Positions 23,604-32,014 of a stretch of DNA of 64,000 nucleotides are shown here, piece after piece; the stretch's first letter is position 1, and each line of letters begins with the position of its first letter. Made by a program: the position numbers and the translations under genes. The stretch is from an uncultured Clostridia bacterium (GTDB lineage: Bacteria; Bacillota; Clostridia; Christensenellales; Borkfalkiaceae), in the NCBI GenBank assembly GCA_934271275.1, contig CAKQRD010000002.1, positions 124,001 to 188,000 of the forward strand. Direction: 5' to 3'. The notes under the pieces were generated by a model. It worked only from the letters and a program-made list of their open reading frames with translations. It ran no database searches and was not told the DNA's origin.

Positions 23604-23925
23604 TTTGTTTCTCCTTGACGTAAAGTCTGTTTATTGTTTTTGTGTTTTGCTATATGCTTTTGTCGCGCCTTTCGGTTGTTTCTTTAACCCATAGGGATTT
23701 CACCTCCCCGCGGTTCTCGCCGGGATGCCCTCTTTGGTTGCGACGGCTCACGGAGTTATCCCCCGCTTCTACGCTCGACCTGAGACTGGACGTAAGTATC
23801 TTTAATTCTCTCGCTTGTCATCGCCTTATTATCGAAATTCTTCGGTATCATTACGGCTTGTCCGTTTCCGCGGACGGCGAAAGGAATGTTAAAAGACGCG
23901 TACTCTATTTAATTTTTTTCGAGGA
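23604..23925 (-). other. Conserved-looking leader with two tiny reading frames upstream of the InlB-repeat gene
   Basis: The region contains a 33-aa frame (23650-23751, GTG start with GGGGGA before it; contains GHPGENRGEVKSLW) and, before it, a 31-aa or longer frame at 23756-23851 (MIPKNFDNKAMTSER) whose open region runs further upstream to a stop without a start codon. Several GC-rich hairpins such as CCCGGCGAGAACCGCGGGG are possible. The reading frames look protein-like, but the sequence could equally be a structured RNA, or a degraded gene. I recognise neither. Confidence 0.4.
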
Positions 23926-23971
23926 ATAAAAAATAGCCCCTCACTTTTCATGCCGAAAAATGAGAAGGGCT
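23926..23971 (-). terminator. Terminator of the sigma-like gene
   Basis: AGCCCTTCTCATTTTT pairs with TGAAAAGTGAGGGGCT (minus-strand reading, few mismatches), with a T run after it. Confidence 0.8.
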
Positions 23972-23984
23972 ACAACCAAAAATT

Positions 23985-24494
23985 TTAAAGTTTTATAATT
24001 TCTTTAATTTTTGTTAAAACTTTCTTCAGCCGTTTACTAATCGCCTGTTGAGAAATTCCGTAATAAACTGAAAGTTTTACTTCGGAAAAACCTTTAAAGA
24101 ATTTTAACATGATCAATTTACGTTCCTCATCGGAAAGCAGAAGAAAAGCATTATGCAATTGTTCTAAAATAATTTTATTTGTAACTTGTTCCTCCACATT
24201 CGTTTCGCAATCGACAAGAACACTTTCTCCAAGCATATCGGATGAATCCAAAGCATCGTAGGAAACGTCGCCGTTCTCACGGGATCTTTCGTCTATGTAC
24301 TTTTGCCGACGTTTGTCTTTGTAATACGATCTATATTCCTCTTCCGTTACTTCCATAAGCATTCCGTGTAACGGAAGAAAATATTTATTCGCATAATTCT
24401 TGTCCGCTTGTTCGAGCGTTTTAAGTTCGCTATACGTTATCTCCTTGTATTTTCCGTTTTCTAAAACAAATACTTTTTTCGGTGCGTATTTCAC
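23985..24494 (-). CDS. Sigma-70-like factor, region 4 type (integrative-element regulator)
   Basis: 169 aa with a GTG start and a strong AGGAGGAG site. The C-terminal third is a sigma-70 region 4: LLSDEERKLIMLKFFKGFSE then the HTH KLSVYYGISQQAISKRLKKVL. The N-terminal half carries the EYRSYYKDKRRQKYIDERS segment found in short sigma-like proteins of Tn916-family and other clostridial elements (Orf7/Orf8 type). These act as element regulators rather than general sigma factors. It lies within the mobile block. A perfect 14-bp inverted repeat lies directly upstream of its ribosome binding site. Confidence 0.85.
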   Translation of the reverse strand: MKYAPKKVFVLENGKYKEITYSELKTLEQADKNYANKYFLPLHGMLMEVTEEEYRSYYKDKRRQKYIDERSRENGDVSYDALDSSDMLGESVLVDCETNVEEQVTNKIILEQLHNAFLLLSDEERKLIMLKFFKGFSEVKLSVYYGISQQAISKRLKKVLTKIKEIIKL

Positions 24495-24508
24495 TTTTTT
24501 CTCCTCCT

Positions 24509-24545
24509 GTTTTTGAAATTTGTTTTTTAGTCAAATTTCAAAAAC
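24509..24545 (-). promoter_or_regulatory. 14-bp perfect inverted repeat before the sigma-like gene
   Basis: GTTTTTGAAATTTG (24509-24522) and CAAATTTCAAAAAC (24532-24545), spacer 9 nt. On the minus strand it ends right at the Shine-Dalgarno, so it could be an operator or an mRNA hairpin controlling ribosome access. Confidence 0.6.
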
Positions 24546-24761
24546 GGAGGCGCGCGTATTCGCTTTGCTTTATTTACTTTTAAAAATACAAAAATGCGCC
24601 TATATCGCTTTTTGCTTTGCAATATATGCGCATTATGAATTTCGCTTTCATTTCTCTTTTGTTTCCCGATTACTCTACATAAAACCTTATCCCTATCTAA
24701 CCGCTATCTACAAATCCGTCGCTTTTTACGAGCGACGGCGCGCAGAAATAATTCCAACGCA

Positions 24762-24799
24762 TAAAAAACCCTCCTTCCAAAAAACTCGGAAAGAAGGTT
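24762..24799 (-). terminator. Terminator at the end of the glycan locus
   Basis: On the minus strand AACCTTCTTTCC pairs with GGAAGGAGGGTT (one bulge) and is followed by TTTTTT. It lies 132 nt past the reductase stop. Confidence 0.75.
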
Positions 24800-24930
24800 C
24801 TTTATTACATATTCAATCCGTCCCGTACTAACCTCGTTTTTTTATTACGGAACTGAAACTTTTGATAAAAATTTTTACTTTATTTTAAAAAACAGAAATA
24901 ATTAACTCGTTATATATGTTTAGTCTGTCG

Positions 24931-25761
24931 CTACACTCCGGAATAAGCGGAGAAGCCGCCGTCTACGGGAAGTATCGTTCCCGTTATAAACCCGCTCGCC
25001 TTGTCGTCCGCAAGGAACAGTAACGCCCCTATAAGGTCGCTTATCTCCCCGAACTTCTTCATTGGCGTTGCCGCCAATATCTTACCCGTCCTCGCCGTCG
25101 GCGTGCCGTCAGCGTTGAACAGTAAGTCTTTATTCTGTTTCGTCACGAAAAATCCGGGCGCTATCGCGTTGCAACGTATTCCGCACGGCGCAAAGTGTAC
25201 CGCCACCCACTGCGTAAAGTTGTTTATCGCCGCTTTCGCCGCCGAGTACGCGGGTATCTTCGTAAGCGGTCTGTATGCGTTCATCGACGAGATATTGATT
25301 ATATTCCCGCCCGTTTCAAGCATATCTTCCGCAAACACCTGCGTGCATAAAAACGCGCTCGTCAGGTTCACGTCGAACACGAACTTGAACCCGTCCTCTT
25401 CTATCCCGAAAAAGTCCTTATTTACTTTCGTTTCGGGAGTCATCGTTTCGTTATCCGTGGTCGCTTTGGGGTTGTTTCCGCCCGCGCCGTTGATTAGGAA
25501 GTTTACCTTCCCCCATTTTTCGTTTATAATCTTTTTCGCCGCGAGTATATCTTCTTTTTCGGTGCAGTCCGCGGATATTCCTATCGCGTTTTCTCCTATC
25601 TCGGTTGCAAGGGCTTCCGCAGTCGCTTTCGTTCTGTTAATGACCGCTACCTTCGCCCCGCATTCCGCAAGCGCGCGGCAGAAGTCGCTCATCATCACTC
25701 CCGCTCCGCCCGTCACAGCCGCTACTTTGTCGCTTAAATCTACTTTGAACGGTATTTTCAT
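24931..25761 (-). CDS. SDR-type fructuronate (D-mannonate) oxidoreductase
   Basis: 276 aa classical SDR: VTGGAGVMMS in the cofactor site, LINGAGGNNPK, the catalytic ISSMNAY..YSAAKAA, and a C-terminal LPVDGGF. The middle insertion with TTDNETMTPETK and FDVNLTSAFLCTQVF is characteristic of the D-mannonate/D-fructuronate branch (YjmF/UxuB-like SDR). It overlaps uxuA by 4 nt and would supply the preceding step, reducing fructuronate to mannonate with NAD(P)H. It is the last gene of the long array and is followed by a terminator. Gluconate/5-keto-gluconate specificity is less likely because of the uxuA neighbour. Confidence 0.88.
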   Translation of the reverse strand: MKIPFKVDLSDKVAAVTGGAGVMMSDFCRALAECGAKVAVINRTKATAEALATEIGENAIGISADCTEKEDILAAKKIINEKWGKVNFLINGAGGNNPKATTDNETMTPETKVNKDFFGIEEDGFKFVFDVNLTSAFLCTQVFAEDMLETGGNIINISSMNAYRPLTKIPAYSAAKAAINNFTQWVAVHFAPCGIRCNAIAPGFFVTKQNKDLLFNADGTPTARTGKILAATPMKKFGEISDLIGALLFLADDKASGFITGTILPVDGGFSAYSGV

Positions 25762-26792
25762 TTTCTCTCCTTTTCAATCGCTTCAAATAATCCGTTAAGA
25801 TACGCCGCCCCTAACGCGCGGTCGTATAACCCGTACCCCGGTTTCGCGTTCTCGCCCCAGATGTTTCTTCCGTGGTCGGGGCGCAAGTACCCGTCGAATC
25901 CGTTATCTACGAGCGCTTTCACTATCGCGTATATATCCACGTTCCCTTCCGCCGTCTGATGCCCGTTTTCGTAAAAATCGGTGTCGTTTACGAACTTCAA
26001 CTGCCTTAAATGCGCAAAATATATTCTGTCCGCATACTTCGCCGCCTTCTTCGGCAGGTCGTTGAATCTTCCCGCGCCGAGGCTTCCCGTACAGAAGGTC
26101 ATTCCGTTGTGCCTGTTCGGCACCGCCTTAAACAGTCTGTCGTAGTCCTCTTCTTTTCCCACTATTCTCGGCAATCCGAATATATCCCACGGCGGATCGT
26201 CGGGGTGAATAGCCATATCTATTCCCGCTTCGTCGCACGCCGGCATTATTCCGTTTAAGAAATACACGAGGTTATCGAACAGTTTTTCGTGAGTCATTCC
26301 CTCGTACTCTTTGAGCAGCCCGTTAAGCTCCTCGCTCGTATAACTCTCGTCCCAACCTGGGAGGCGCAGATTCGTTTTATCGAGTTTATTAAAGTCCTCT
26401 TCACTGTACGAAAGGGAGGTCGAGCCGTCCTCGTGTTTATAATAGAGGTTCGTTCTGAACCAGTCGAACACGGGCATAAAGTTGTAACAGATACACTTTA
26501 CACCCGCCTTGCCGCAGTTGATTATATTCTGCCTGTAATTTTCTATCAACCTATCGCGGGAGGGCTTTCCGAGTTTTATATCCTCGTGTACGGGAACGCT
26601 TTCTATCACTTCCATTTTTAGTCCCGCGGCGTTTGCAAGAGATTTTAATCTCAACAATTTATCGAGTTCCCATACCTCTCCCACGGGCGTGTCGTACACG
26701 GCGGTCACTACTCCCGTCATTCCCTGTATCTGCTTTATGTAGTTAAGGGGAATACAATCTTTTTCCCCGTACCATCGAAACGTTAGCTTCAT
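25758..26792 (-). CDS. uxuA: Mannonate dehydratase
   Basis: 344 aa, normal length for UxuA. The protein begins MKLTFRWYGEKDCIPLNYIKQI and has the family TIM-barrel features YNFMPVFDWFRTNL, MAIHPDDPPWDIFGLPRIV (metal-binding His/Asp) and LRPDHGRNIWGE near the C-terminus. It removes water from D-mannonate to give 2-keto-3-deoxygluconate in the hexuronate (Ashwell) pathway in the cytoplasm. The KDG kinase and aldolase are not in the window. It is 4-nt-overlapped with the SDR gene. Confidence 0.95.
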   Translation of the reverse strand: MKLTFRWYGEKDCIPLNYIKQIQGMTGVVTAVYDTPVGEVWELDKLLRLKSLANAAGLKMEVIESVPVHEDIKLGKPSRDRLIENYRQNIINCGKAGVKCICYNFMPVFDWFRTNLYYKHEDGSTSLSYSEEDFNKLDKTNLRLPGWDESYTSEELNGLLKEYEGMTHEKLFDNLVYFLNGIMPACDEAGIDMAIHPDDPPWDIFGLPRIVGKEEDYDRLFKAVPNRHNGMTFCTGSLGAGRFNDLPKKAAKYADRIYFAHLRQLKFVNDTDFYENGHQTAEGNVDIYAIVKALVDNGFDGYLRPDHGRNIWGENAKPGYGLYDRALGAAYLNGLFEAIEKERK

Positions 26793-26832
26793 AAATAAAT
26801 CCTTACTTTCTCAATCAATAAATATTGCAGAA

Positions 26833-27978
26833 TTAAATTTTCATTTTTCCGCCGACGAACACGCTTTCTATCGTTATATCGTCGTCAAAAACCGCTACGT
26901 CCGCGTCGTAACCCTTTTCGATTCTACCCTTTTTTACCTTTAACAGTTTCGCGGGAACTTCGGTAAGCGTTTTTATCGCCTCGCACACCCCGTACCCGCA
27001 GGTCTTTACGAGCGTTCGGAGCAAATCGTCCGCCATTGCAACGCTCCCCGCGAACGCGCTTCTGTCTTTTAACTTACACACGCCGTCCTCTACTATAAAG
27101 TCAGTTCCGCTCATCGTCCCCTCCTTTATTTCCGTTCCCGCTATCGCCAAGCTGTCGGTACAGGCAACCGTTTTATCAAACCCTTTTATCTTTATTATCA
27201 TCTTTATAAGCTCGGGCGGGAGGTGCTTGCCGTCCGCAATTATCTCCGCGTACAGCTCGTCGCGAAGAAACGCGCTCTCTATCACCCCGAGCGAACGGAA
27301 TCCGTGGTCGCGCGTCACAGTGGATGTGCAGGAATATAAATGCGTAACGAGGTTACAACCGTTTTCTATCGCGGTTTTCATATCCTCGTACTTCGCGTCG
27401 GTATGCCCCGCAGACGCTATTATCCCGTTTCCCGTTATATACTTACAAAACTTCCCGTTCTCGTCGTTTTCGGGCGCGTAAGTCCATCTCGCTATATCGT
27501 TTCCGTACTCTTCTATAAGCGACTTATAATCTCTTTCGACGGGCTTCGTTATGAATTTAGGGCATTGCGCTCCGCACTGCTTTGCCGACAGATACGGTCC
27601 TTCCAGATGCGCGCCGATTATATTATTTTCCGTTTTTCCGCTTCTCTTCGCCGAAGATATTTTTGCGACCGCGTCTTTCATCGTATCGAACGCCCCCGCG
27701 GTTACCGTCGGCACGACGCTCGTCGTCCCGTGTCTTAACTGAAAATTGCACGCGTTTATAACGTCCTCTTCCGTGCAGTTTATAAACGGATACCCGCCCG
27801 CTCCGTGCGTGTGCATATCTATAAACCCTGCCGAAACGTACTTTCCCGTGTAATCGTATACCTTTTCTGCGGGAAACTCCTTCTCCGAAACCTCTCGTAT
27901 AACCCCGCCTTCTATATATACAAAACCCTTAAACAGTCCGTTCGGCGTAATTATTCCGTCGCTTTTTATCGCTATCAT
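26833..27978 (-). CDS. nagA: N-acetylglucosamine-6-phosphate deacetylase
   Basis: 381 aa from the ATG at 27978. The longer frame to 28050 lies inside nagB, so the internal start with the 4-nt overlap is chosen. The amidohydrolase motifs are present: GFIDMHTHGAGG, HLEGPYLS, SAGHTDAKY, VTHLYSC and CTDSLAIAG. It hydrolyses GlcNAc-6-P to glucosamine-6-P and acetate. The next step is the adjacent nagB product. The coupling points to GlcNAc as one of the sugars released by this locus. Confidence 0.95.
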   Translation of the reverse strand: MIAIKSDGIITPNGLFKGFVYIEGGVIREVSEKEFPAEKVYDYTGKYVSAGFIDMHTHGAGGYPFINCTEEDVINACNFQLRHGTTSVVPTVTAGAFDTMKDAVAKISSAKRSGKTENNIIGAHLEGPYLSAKQCGAQCPKFITKPVERDYKSLIEEYGNDIARWTYAPENDENGKFCKYITGNGIIASAGHTDAKYEDMKTAIENGCNLVTHLYSCTSTVTRDHGFRSLGVIESAFLRDELYAEIIADGKHLPPELIKMIIKIKGFDKTVACTDSLAIAGTEIKEGTMSGTDFIVEDGVCKLKDRSAFAGSVAMADDLLRTLVKTCGYGVCEAIKTLTEVPAKLLKVKKGRIEKGYDADVAVFDDDITIESVFVGGKMKI

Positions 27979-28733
27979 AACAGTGCCGAGCTTTTTTCGT
28001 CGAGATATAATTTCGCGGCGTCTCGCGTTCTCAATATACTCGCGGGGCAATGCTCGTCTATGCTGCCGTTAAGCGTTTCGTATACCGCTTTCGCTTTCGT
28101 CTCCGCGGGAACTATGCAGAAAAGCCACGGCGCGGAAACAAGCGTGGGAACGGTCAGAGTCATAGCGTGCGTAGGCACTTTTTCTATACTTTCAAAGCAA
28201 CCGTCGTTCACCTGCTGATTGCGGCAGATTTCGTCGAGCTTTACGGGTTTTACAACCCTTTTATCGTTAAAATCAGCAACGTCCGGATCGTTAAAGGCTA
28301 TGTGTCCGTTTTCCCCTATTCCCATTACTACTATGTCCGTCGGGTTGTCTTTAAGGAGTCTTCCGTACCTCTCGGCTTCTTTTTCGGGATCTTTTGCGGT
28401 TATGTCTATATAATGTACGCTTTTAAGCGACACGAGTCCGAATATATGTGCCTTCAAAAAATTGCCGAAGCCCTGCGGCGCGTCCTCATCGAGTCCTATG
28501 TACTCGTCCATATGGTAGGCGTTTATTCTGTTCCACTCTATCGTTTTATCTTCGACAAGCGCTTTCAGAACGTCGTTCTGACTCGGCGCGGCGGCGAATA
28601 TCATATTGATTTCGTCCTTTTCGGCTAGTAATTCTCTGATTTTTGCCGCAATATCTTTTGCCGCCGCTTCGCCCATTTCTTCTCTGTTTCCATAAATCTT
28701 TACTTCTAATTTATCTTTAAAAAATTCCTTCAT
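27975..28733 (-). CDS. nagB: Glucosamine-6-phosphate deaminase
   Basis: 252 aa with the NagB motifs: AAAPSQNDVL, NAYHMDEYIGL (catalytic Asp), VVMGIGENGHIAFNDP (ring-opening His region) and TLTVPTLV. It converts GlcN-6-P to fructose-6-P and ammonia. It overlaps nagA by 4 nt and the TIM-barrel gene by 4 nt, so these three genes are tightly coupled. Confidence 0.95.
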   Translation of the reverse strand: MKEFFKDKLEVKIYGNREEMGEAAAKDIAAKIRELLAEKDEINMIFAAAPSQNDVLKALVEDKTIEWNRINAYHMDEYIGLDEDAPQGFGNFLKAHIFGLVSLKSVHYIDITAKDPEKEAERYGRLLKDNPTDIVVMGIGENGHIAFNDPDVADFNDKRVVKPVKLDEICRNQQVNDGCFESIEKVPTHAMTLTVPTLVSAPWLFCIVPAETKAKAVYETLNGSIDEHCPASILRTRDAAKLYLDEKSSALL

Positions 28734-29566
28734 AATAAATCCTTTAATTTTTCTACCGCGTCCGAAAACGCTTCTTCCTGATTTCCGTATTTATACGGGT
28801 TATCGAACTCCTTTCCTACGAGAGCGTTAAGTCCCGAAAACGTTTGCAAATGCGGTTCAAGCGTTATAAACGTATCTTTTTTCCCGTTTACTTTGTAGTC
28901 GTCGAGAATTTTCTTTATCTTTGCTTCGCCCTTGCCCGCGGGGACTATCGCCCCCGCATAAAGAGCGTCTTTTATATGAAAATATTCGATATAATCAGAT
29001 AAAAGCTTATACGCCGCAAACGGCTCGTATCCGTCTAACACAAAGTTGCCCATATCGAAAACGCATTTTACCTTGCCGTCGAAATGCTCGGCTATTTCAA
29101 GACATCTTTCAGGGCTTTCGCCGTAAATCAACGCCTCGTTTTCGTGACATAAGGTCAAGCCGAAGCTTTCGGAAAACTTAACAAGTTTTTCTAATTCTCC
29201 GAAAACCTTGCTTTTGCACTCGTCGAACGGAACGTTCTTTGAATAGAACGAGAAAATTCTTACGTTTTTCGTTTCAAGTTCGTTCGCCGTTTCAAAAACT
29301 CTTTCAGCCGCTTCGAGATGCACGTTCAAATCGCCGCTTACGTCGATTTTCCCTATCGGCGAACCTATCGACGAAACCTTAATACCGTACTCGTCGAGCG
29401 TTTTTTTAACTTCCTTAACCTCGCTTTTCGTTAAAGCCGAAACGTTTTTGCCGTTCACCCCGCGAAGCTCGATATGTTTTATGCCGAAGCCGTTCAAAGC
29501 CTCGCATTGCGTTTTTAAATTTTCCGCATATTCGTCCGCAAAAGCGGATAAAATCAATTCAGCCAT
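28730..29566 (-). CDS. Sugar phosphate isomerase/epimerase-type TIM-barrel protein
   Basis: 278 aa from the ATG at 29566. It is an AP-endonuclease-2/xylose-isomerase-like TIM barrel: LSAFADEYAENLKTQ at the start, IKHIELRGVNGKN, GLTLCHENEALIYGESPE (metal Glu), VKCVFDMGNFV (Asp), IEYFHIKDALYAG and a final Glu in ITLEPHLQ. The reaction in this family is isomerisation or epimerisation of sugars or inositol-type compounds, and the substrate cannot be read. Its position directly before nagB suggests feeding of an amino sugar or uronate branch. Confidence 0.85.
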   Translation of the reverse strand: MAELILSAFADEYAENLKTQCEALNGFGIKHIELRGVNGKNVSALTKSEVKEVKKTLDEYGIKVSSIGSPIGKIDVSGDLNVHLEAAERVFETANELETKNVRIFSFYSKNVPFDECKSKVFGELEKLVKFSESFGLTLCHENEALIYGESPERCLEIAEHFDGKVKCVFDMGNFVLDGYEPFAAYKLLSDYIEYFHIKDALYAGAIVPAGKGEAKIKKILDDYKVNGKKDTFITLEPHLQTFSGLNALVGKEFDNPYKYGNQEEAFSDAVEKLKDLL

Positions 29567-29633
29567 CAACATTCACCTCTCCCGCACGGAATTAAATATT
29601 GAAAATTTTCTTTTCATTTTATTCTTCTTATTT

Positions 29634-31961
29634 CTATTCGTCACGAACTATGTCTACGCTATACAATCTGCTTCCGAAATCGTACATAATTCTCGTTATA
29701 TTCGGATCTCCGCCACCCATCCATTCAGTGTTTAATCTTATTCCGATTTTTTCAAGCGTCCTGCCGGATACTAAATATCTTTCGTATTCGCTCCGAACGG
29801 GTTCGCAAGCCTTTGCCGCGAGAATCGTCTCTTCGTCGTCTTTTTCTGCACAATTCTGCCACGTTGCAGTAAGTTTGTCTCCCTTTTTCACAGGAAGGTA
29901 TTGCACTCTCGTTTTAATTTCGTAAAGAGCATCCGGTTTAAGCCCGCAAACACGCAAAAACACCTGCGGAACGTATAGCTCCTGAATTTTGTTCGTAATG
30001 TTTACTACCGCGTGGTTTTTATCCTGCGAAACGACCGCCCAACTTGCATGCGTATCAAAAAAAACGCTTTTCAATCTGTAATAGTCGCCAAACTGCAATG
30101 TTTTTCTGTATTTTTTATACCACTCTATCTGCTGCATAACCGCTTTCGTATCTATGTCGGATATCTTCGTCAGATCCATTTCGTACCCGAACGCGCCTAT
30201 GCAAGCCGTATTAAATCTGTTTTCAATGGTGCTTGCGCGTAGCGTATGTCCGTTTGGAGAAGCGGAAACGTGCGCACCCATCGCGCTTTGCGGATAACAG
30301 GTAAGCGTTCCTTCCTGAATCTTTACTCTGTCGAAAAAATCGGTATTGTCGCTTGTCCAAAACTGCGGCGTATAGCAGAGCATTCCCATATCTACTCGAT
30401 TACCGCCGCTCGCGCAGGATTCAAACAATATTTTGGGGAATCGCTCCGTAAGCGTCTGCAAAATCGAGTATAAACCGAGCATATATCTGAAAGAAAACTC
30501 CTCTTGCCTGCCTTTAAGCTTCGGAGAATAGCACTCGGTGATATTACGGTTGCAATCCCATTTAACGTAAGTAACGTTAGTTGACGAAAAAACTCTCGTC
30601 ATTGCTTCGATTATATATTCACGCACTTCTTCATTGCATAAGTCCAGAACATATTGTCCGCAATGAAGAAGGGGCGTATAATCCGGATTTGCAACCGCCC
30701 AATCGGGGTGTGCGCGATATAAATCGCTGTCCGGATTGACCATTTCAGGTTCTACCCAAATGCCGAAGTTAAGACCTATCGCGTTCAGCTTTTTGCAAAG
30801 CCCGTCAAGCCCTTCGGGCAGTCTTTCTCTGTTTTCGTACCAGTCTCCCAAACCTCTGCTGTTGTCCGTACGATTACCGAACCAACCGTCGTCTAAAACG
30901 AAAAGTTCTACGCCGAGAGCCTTCGCGCGCTTTGCGATTTTCAGCACTATTTCTTCCGAAACCTCAAATCTCGTAGCTTCCCAGTTGTTGCATAAAACAG
31001 GACGTTCACGATTCCGCCAATATCCGCGCACTATATGATTATTTATAAACGAATGATACTGACAAGTTAATCCGTTAGTACCGCAATCACTGAAACAGAC
31101 CGTGGACTCGGGAGTATAAAAGGTTTCTCCCGCGGCAAGCCTCCACGAAAATCCGACGTCGTTTATACCGTTAATTATCCTGACCTTACCGAACAAACTC
31201 TTGTCGAGATAGGTGGCGTGATTCCCCGAATAAATCAGGTTAAAACCGTAGCACTCTCCGCTAAAATAACCGCAGTCATTCTTTTTTAGCACGACGTAAG
31301 GATTACGCTCCGCCGAAGAATAGCCGTAATTACTGTCTATTTTGGTAACGCCGCCCGCAAGCTTCGTCGTATTTATCTGCCTTTCCTTTGCCCAATACCC
31401 GTTAAGCGTGTCTACCAGAAAATCGTCGCCGCACACGTCGAGTTGGGCAGAAGAAAGCCGTTCGATAACAACCTCTTTTTCGCTCTCGTTGGTGAGCGCG
31501 GCGCTTTTCACTATAACGTCGCTGCCGTCTGTTAAAGAATAATAAAGGCGTAAAACAAGTTTTTTTGCCTTGTCACGCAACGTTATTTGCAGCGTTTCCG
31601 ACTTGCCGTCGCTCTGCGGCAATACGGGAAAATGAAAATCCGAAATTTTTTCCGCCTTCTCAAACAAAAATTCGTTGACAGAATCACCGTCGCAGTTTAC
31701 GAGAACAGACGGCTCGCGAAAATCTCCGCGACCACGAACGGAATATTCAAACGACTTTGAATCAGGATACATAGCATAATCATTTGCCGTCGCCACAGGT
31801 CCGCAACCGAAAAGATTGCGTTCTTCTATAAACGCATAATCCGTTTCGGGAAATTTTGAACCATAATAAACGTTTTCAACGTGACCGGTCGGCAATATTT
31901 TCATCAGATAAGTCGTATTTACCGTATCTAATCTTATATATCCGTCTTTTAACTCAATCAT
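29634..31961 (-). CDS. Alpha-galactosidase, glycoside hydrolase family 36
   Basis: 775 aa from the ATG of MIELKDG; the frame goes on upstream into the neighbouring gene. A N-terminal beta-sandwich (about 1-300) precedes the GH36 barrel: WEATRFEVSEE, LFVLDDGWFGNR, YVKWDCNRNIT with the Asp nucleophile, and FWTSDNTDFFDR with the acid/base Asp. A C-terminal beta domain follows. The protein has no signal peptide, so it acts inside the cell on imported oligosaccharides, removing terminal alpha-galactose. It is the usual length for RafA/AgaN-type enzymes. Confidence 0.95.
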   Translation of the reverse strand: MIELKDGYIRLDTVNTTYLMKILPTGHVENVYYGSKFPETDYAFIEERNLFGCGPVATANDYAMYPDSKSFEYSVRGRGDFREPSVLVNCDGDSVNEFLFEKAEKISDFHFPVLPQSDGKSETLQITLRDKAKKLVLRLYYSLTDGSDVIVKSAALTNESEKEVVIERLSSAQLDVCGDDFLVDTLNGYWAKERQINTTKLAGGVTKIDSNYGYSSAERNPYVVLKKNDCGYFSGECYGFNLIYSGNHATYLDKSLFGKVRIINGINDVGFSWRLAAGETFYTPESTVCFSDCGTNGLTCQYHSFINNHIVRGYWRNRERPVLCNNWEATRFEVSEEIVLKIAKRAKALGVELFVLDDGWFGNRTDNSRGLGDWYENRERLPEGLDGLCKKLNAIGLNFGIWVEPEMVNPDSDLYRAHPDWAVANPDYTPLLHCGQYVLDLCNEEVREYIIEAMTRVFSSTNVTYVKWDCNRNITECYSPKLKGRQEEFSFRYMLGLYSILQTLTERFPKILFESCASGGNRVDMGMLCYTPQFWTSDNTDFFDRVKIQEGTLTCYPQSAMGAHVSASPNGHTLRASTIENRFNTACIGAFGYEMDLTKISDIDTKAVMQQIEWYKKYRKTLQFGDYYRLKSVFFDTHASWAVVSQDKNHAVVNITNKIQELYVPQVFLRVCGLKPDALYEIKTRVQYLPVKKGDKLTATWQNCAEKDDEETILAAKACEPVRSEYERYLVSGRTLEKIGIRLNTEWMGGGDPNITRIMYDFGSRLYSVDIVRDE

Positions 31962-32014
31962 AATTCTCTCCTTTCGTCTCAAATAATCGGTCTGAATTAT
32001 TTTGCGACCGCTCG

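Larger units (their letters stand above)
24495..24930. other. Intergenic region upstream of the sigma-like gene
   Basis: No gene. It holds the 14-bp inverted repeat (24509-24545), a hairpin CCGTCGC/GCGACGG at about 24716-24738, several GCGC-containing A/T-rich stretches, and the terminator of the glycan locus (24762-24799). Confidence 0.55.

Noticed and set aside
23642..23929. Plus-strand 95-aa frame in the leader of the InlB-repeat gene
   Set aside because: No ribosome binding site; the minus-strand small frames and hairpins are the better reading.
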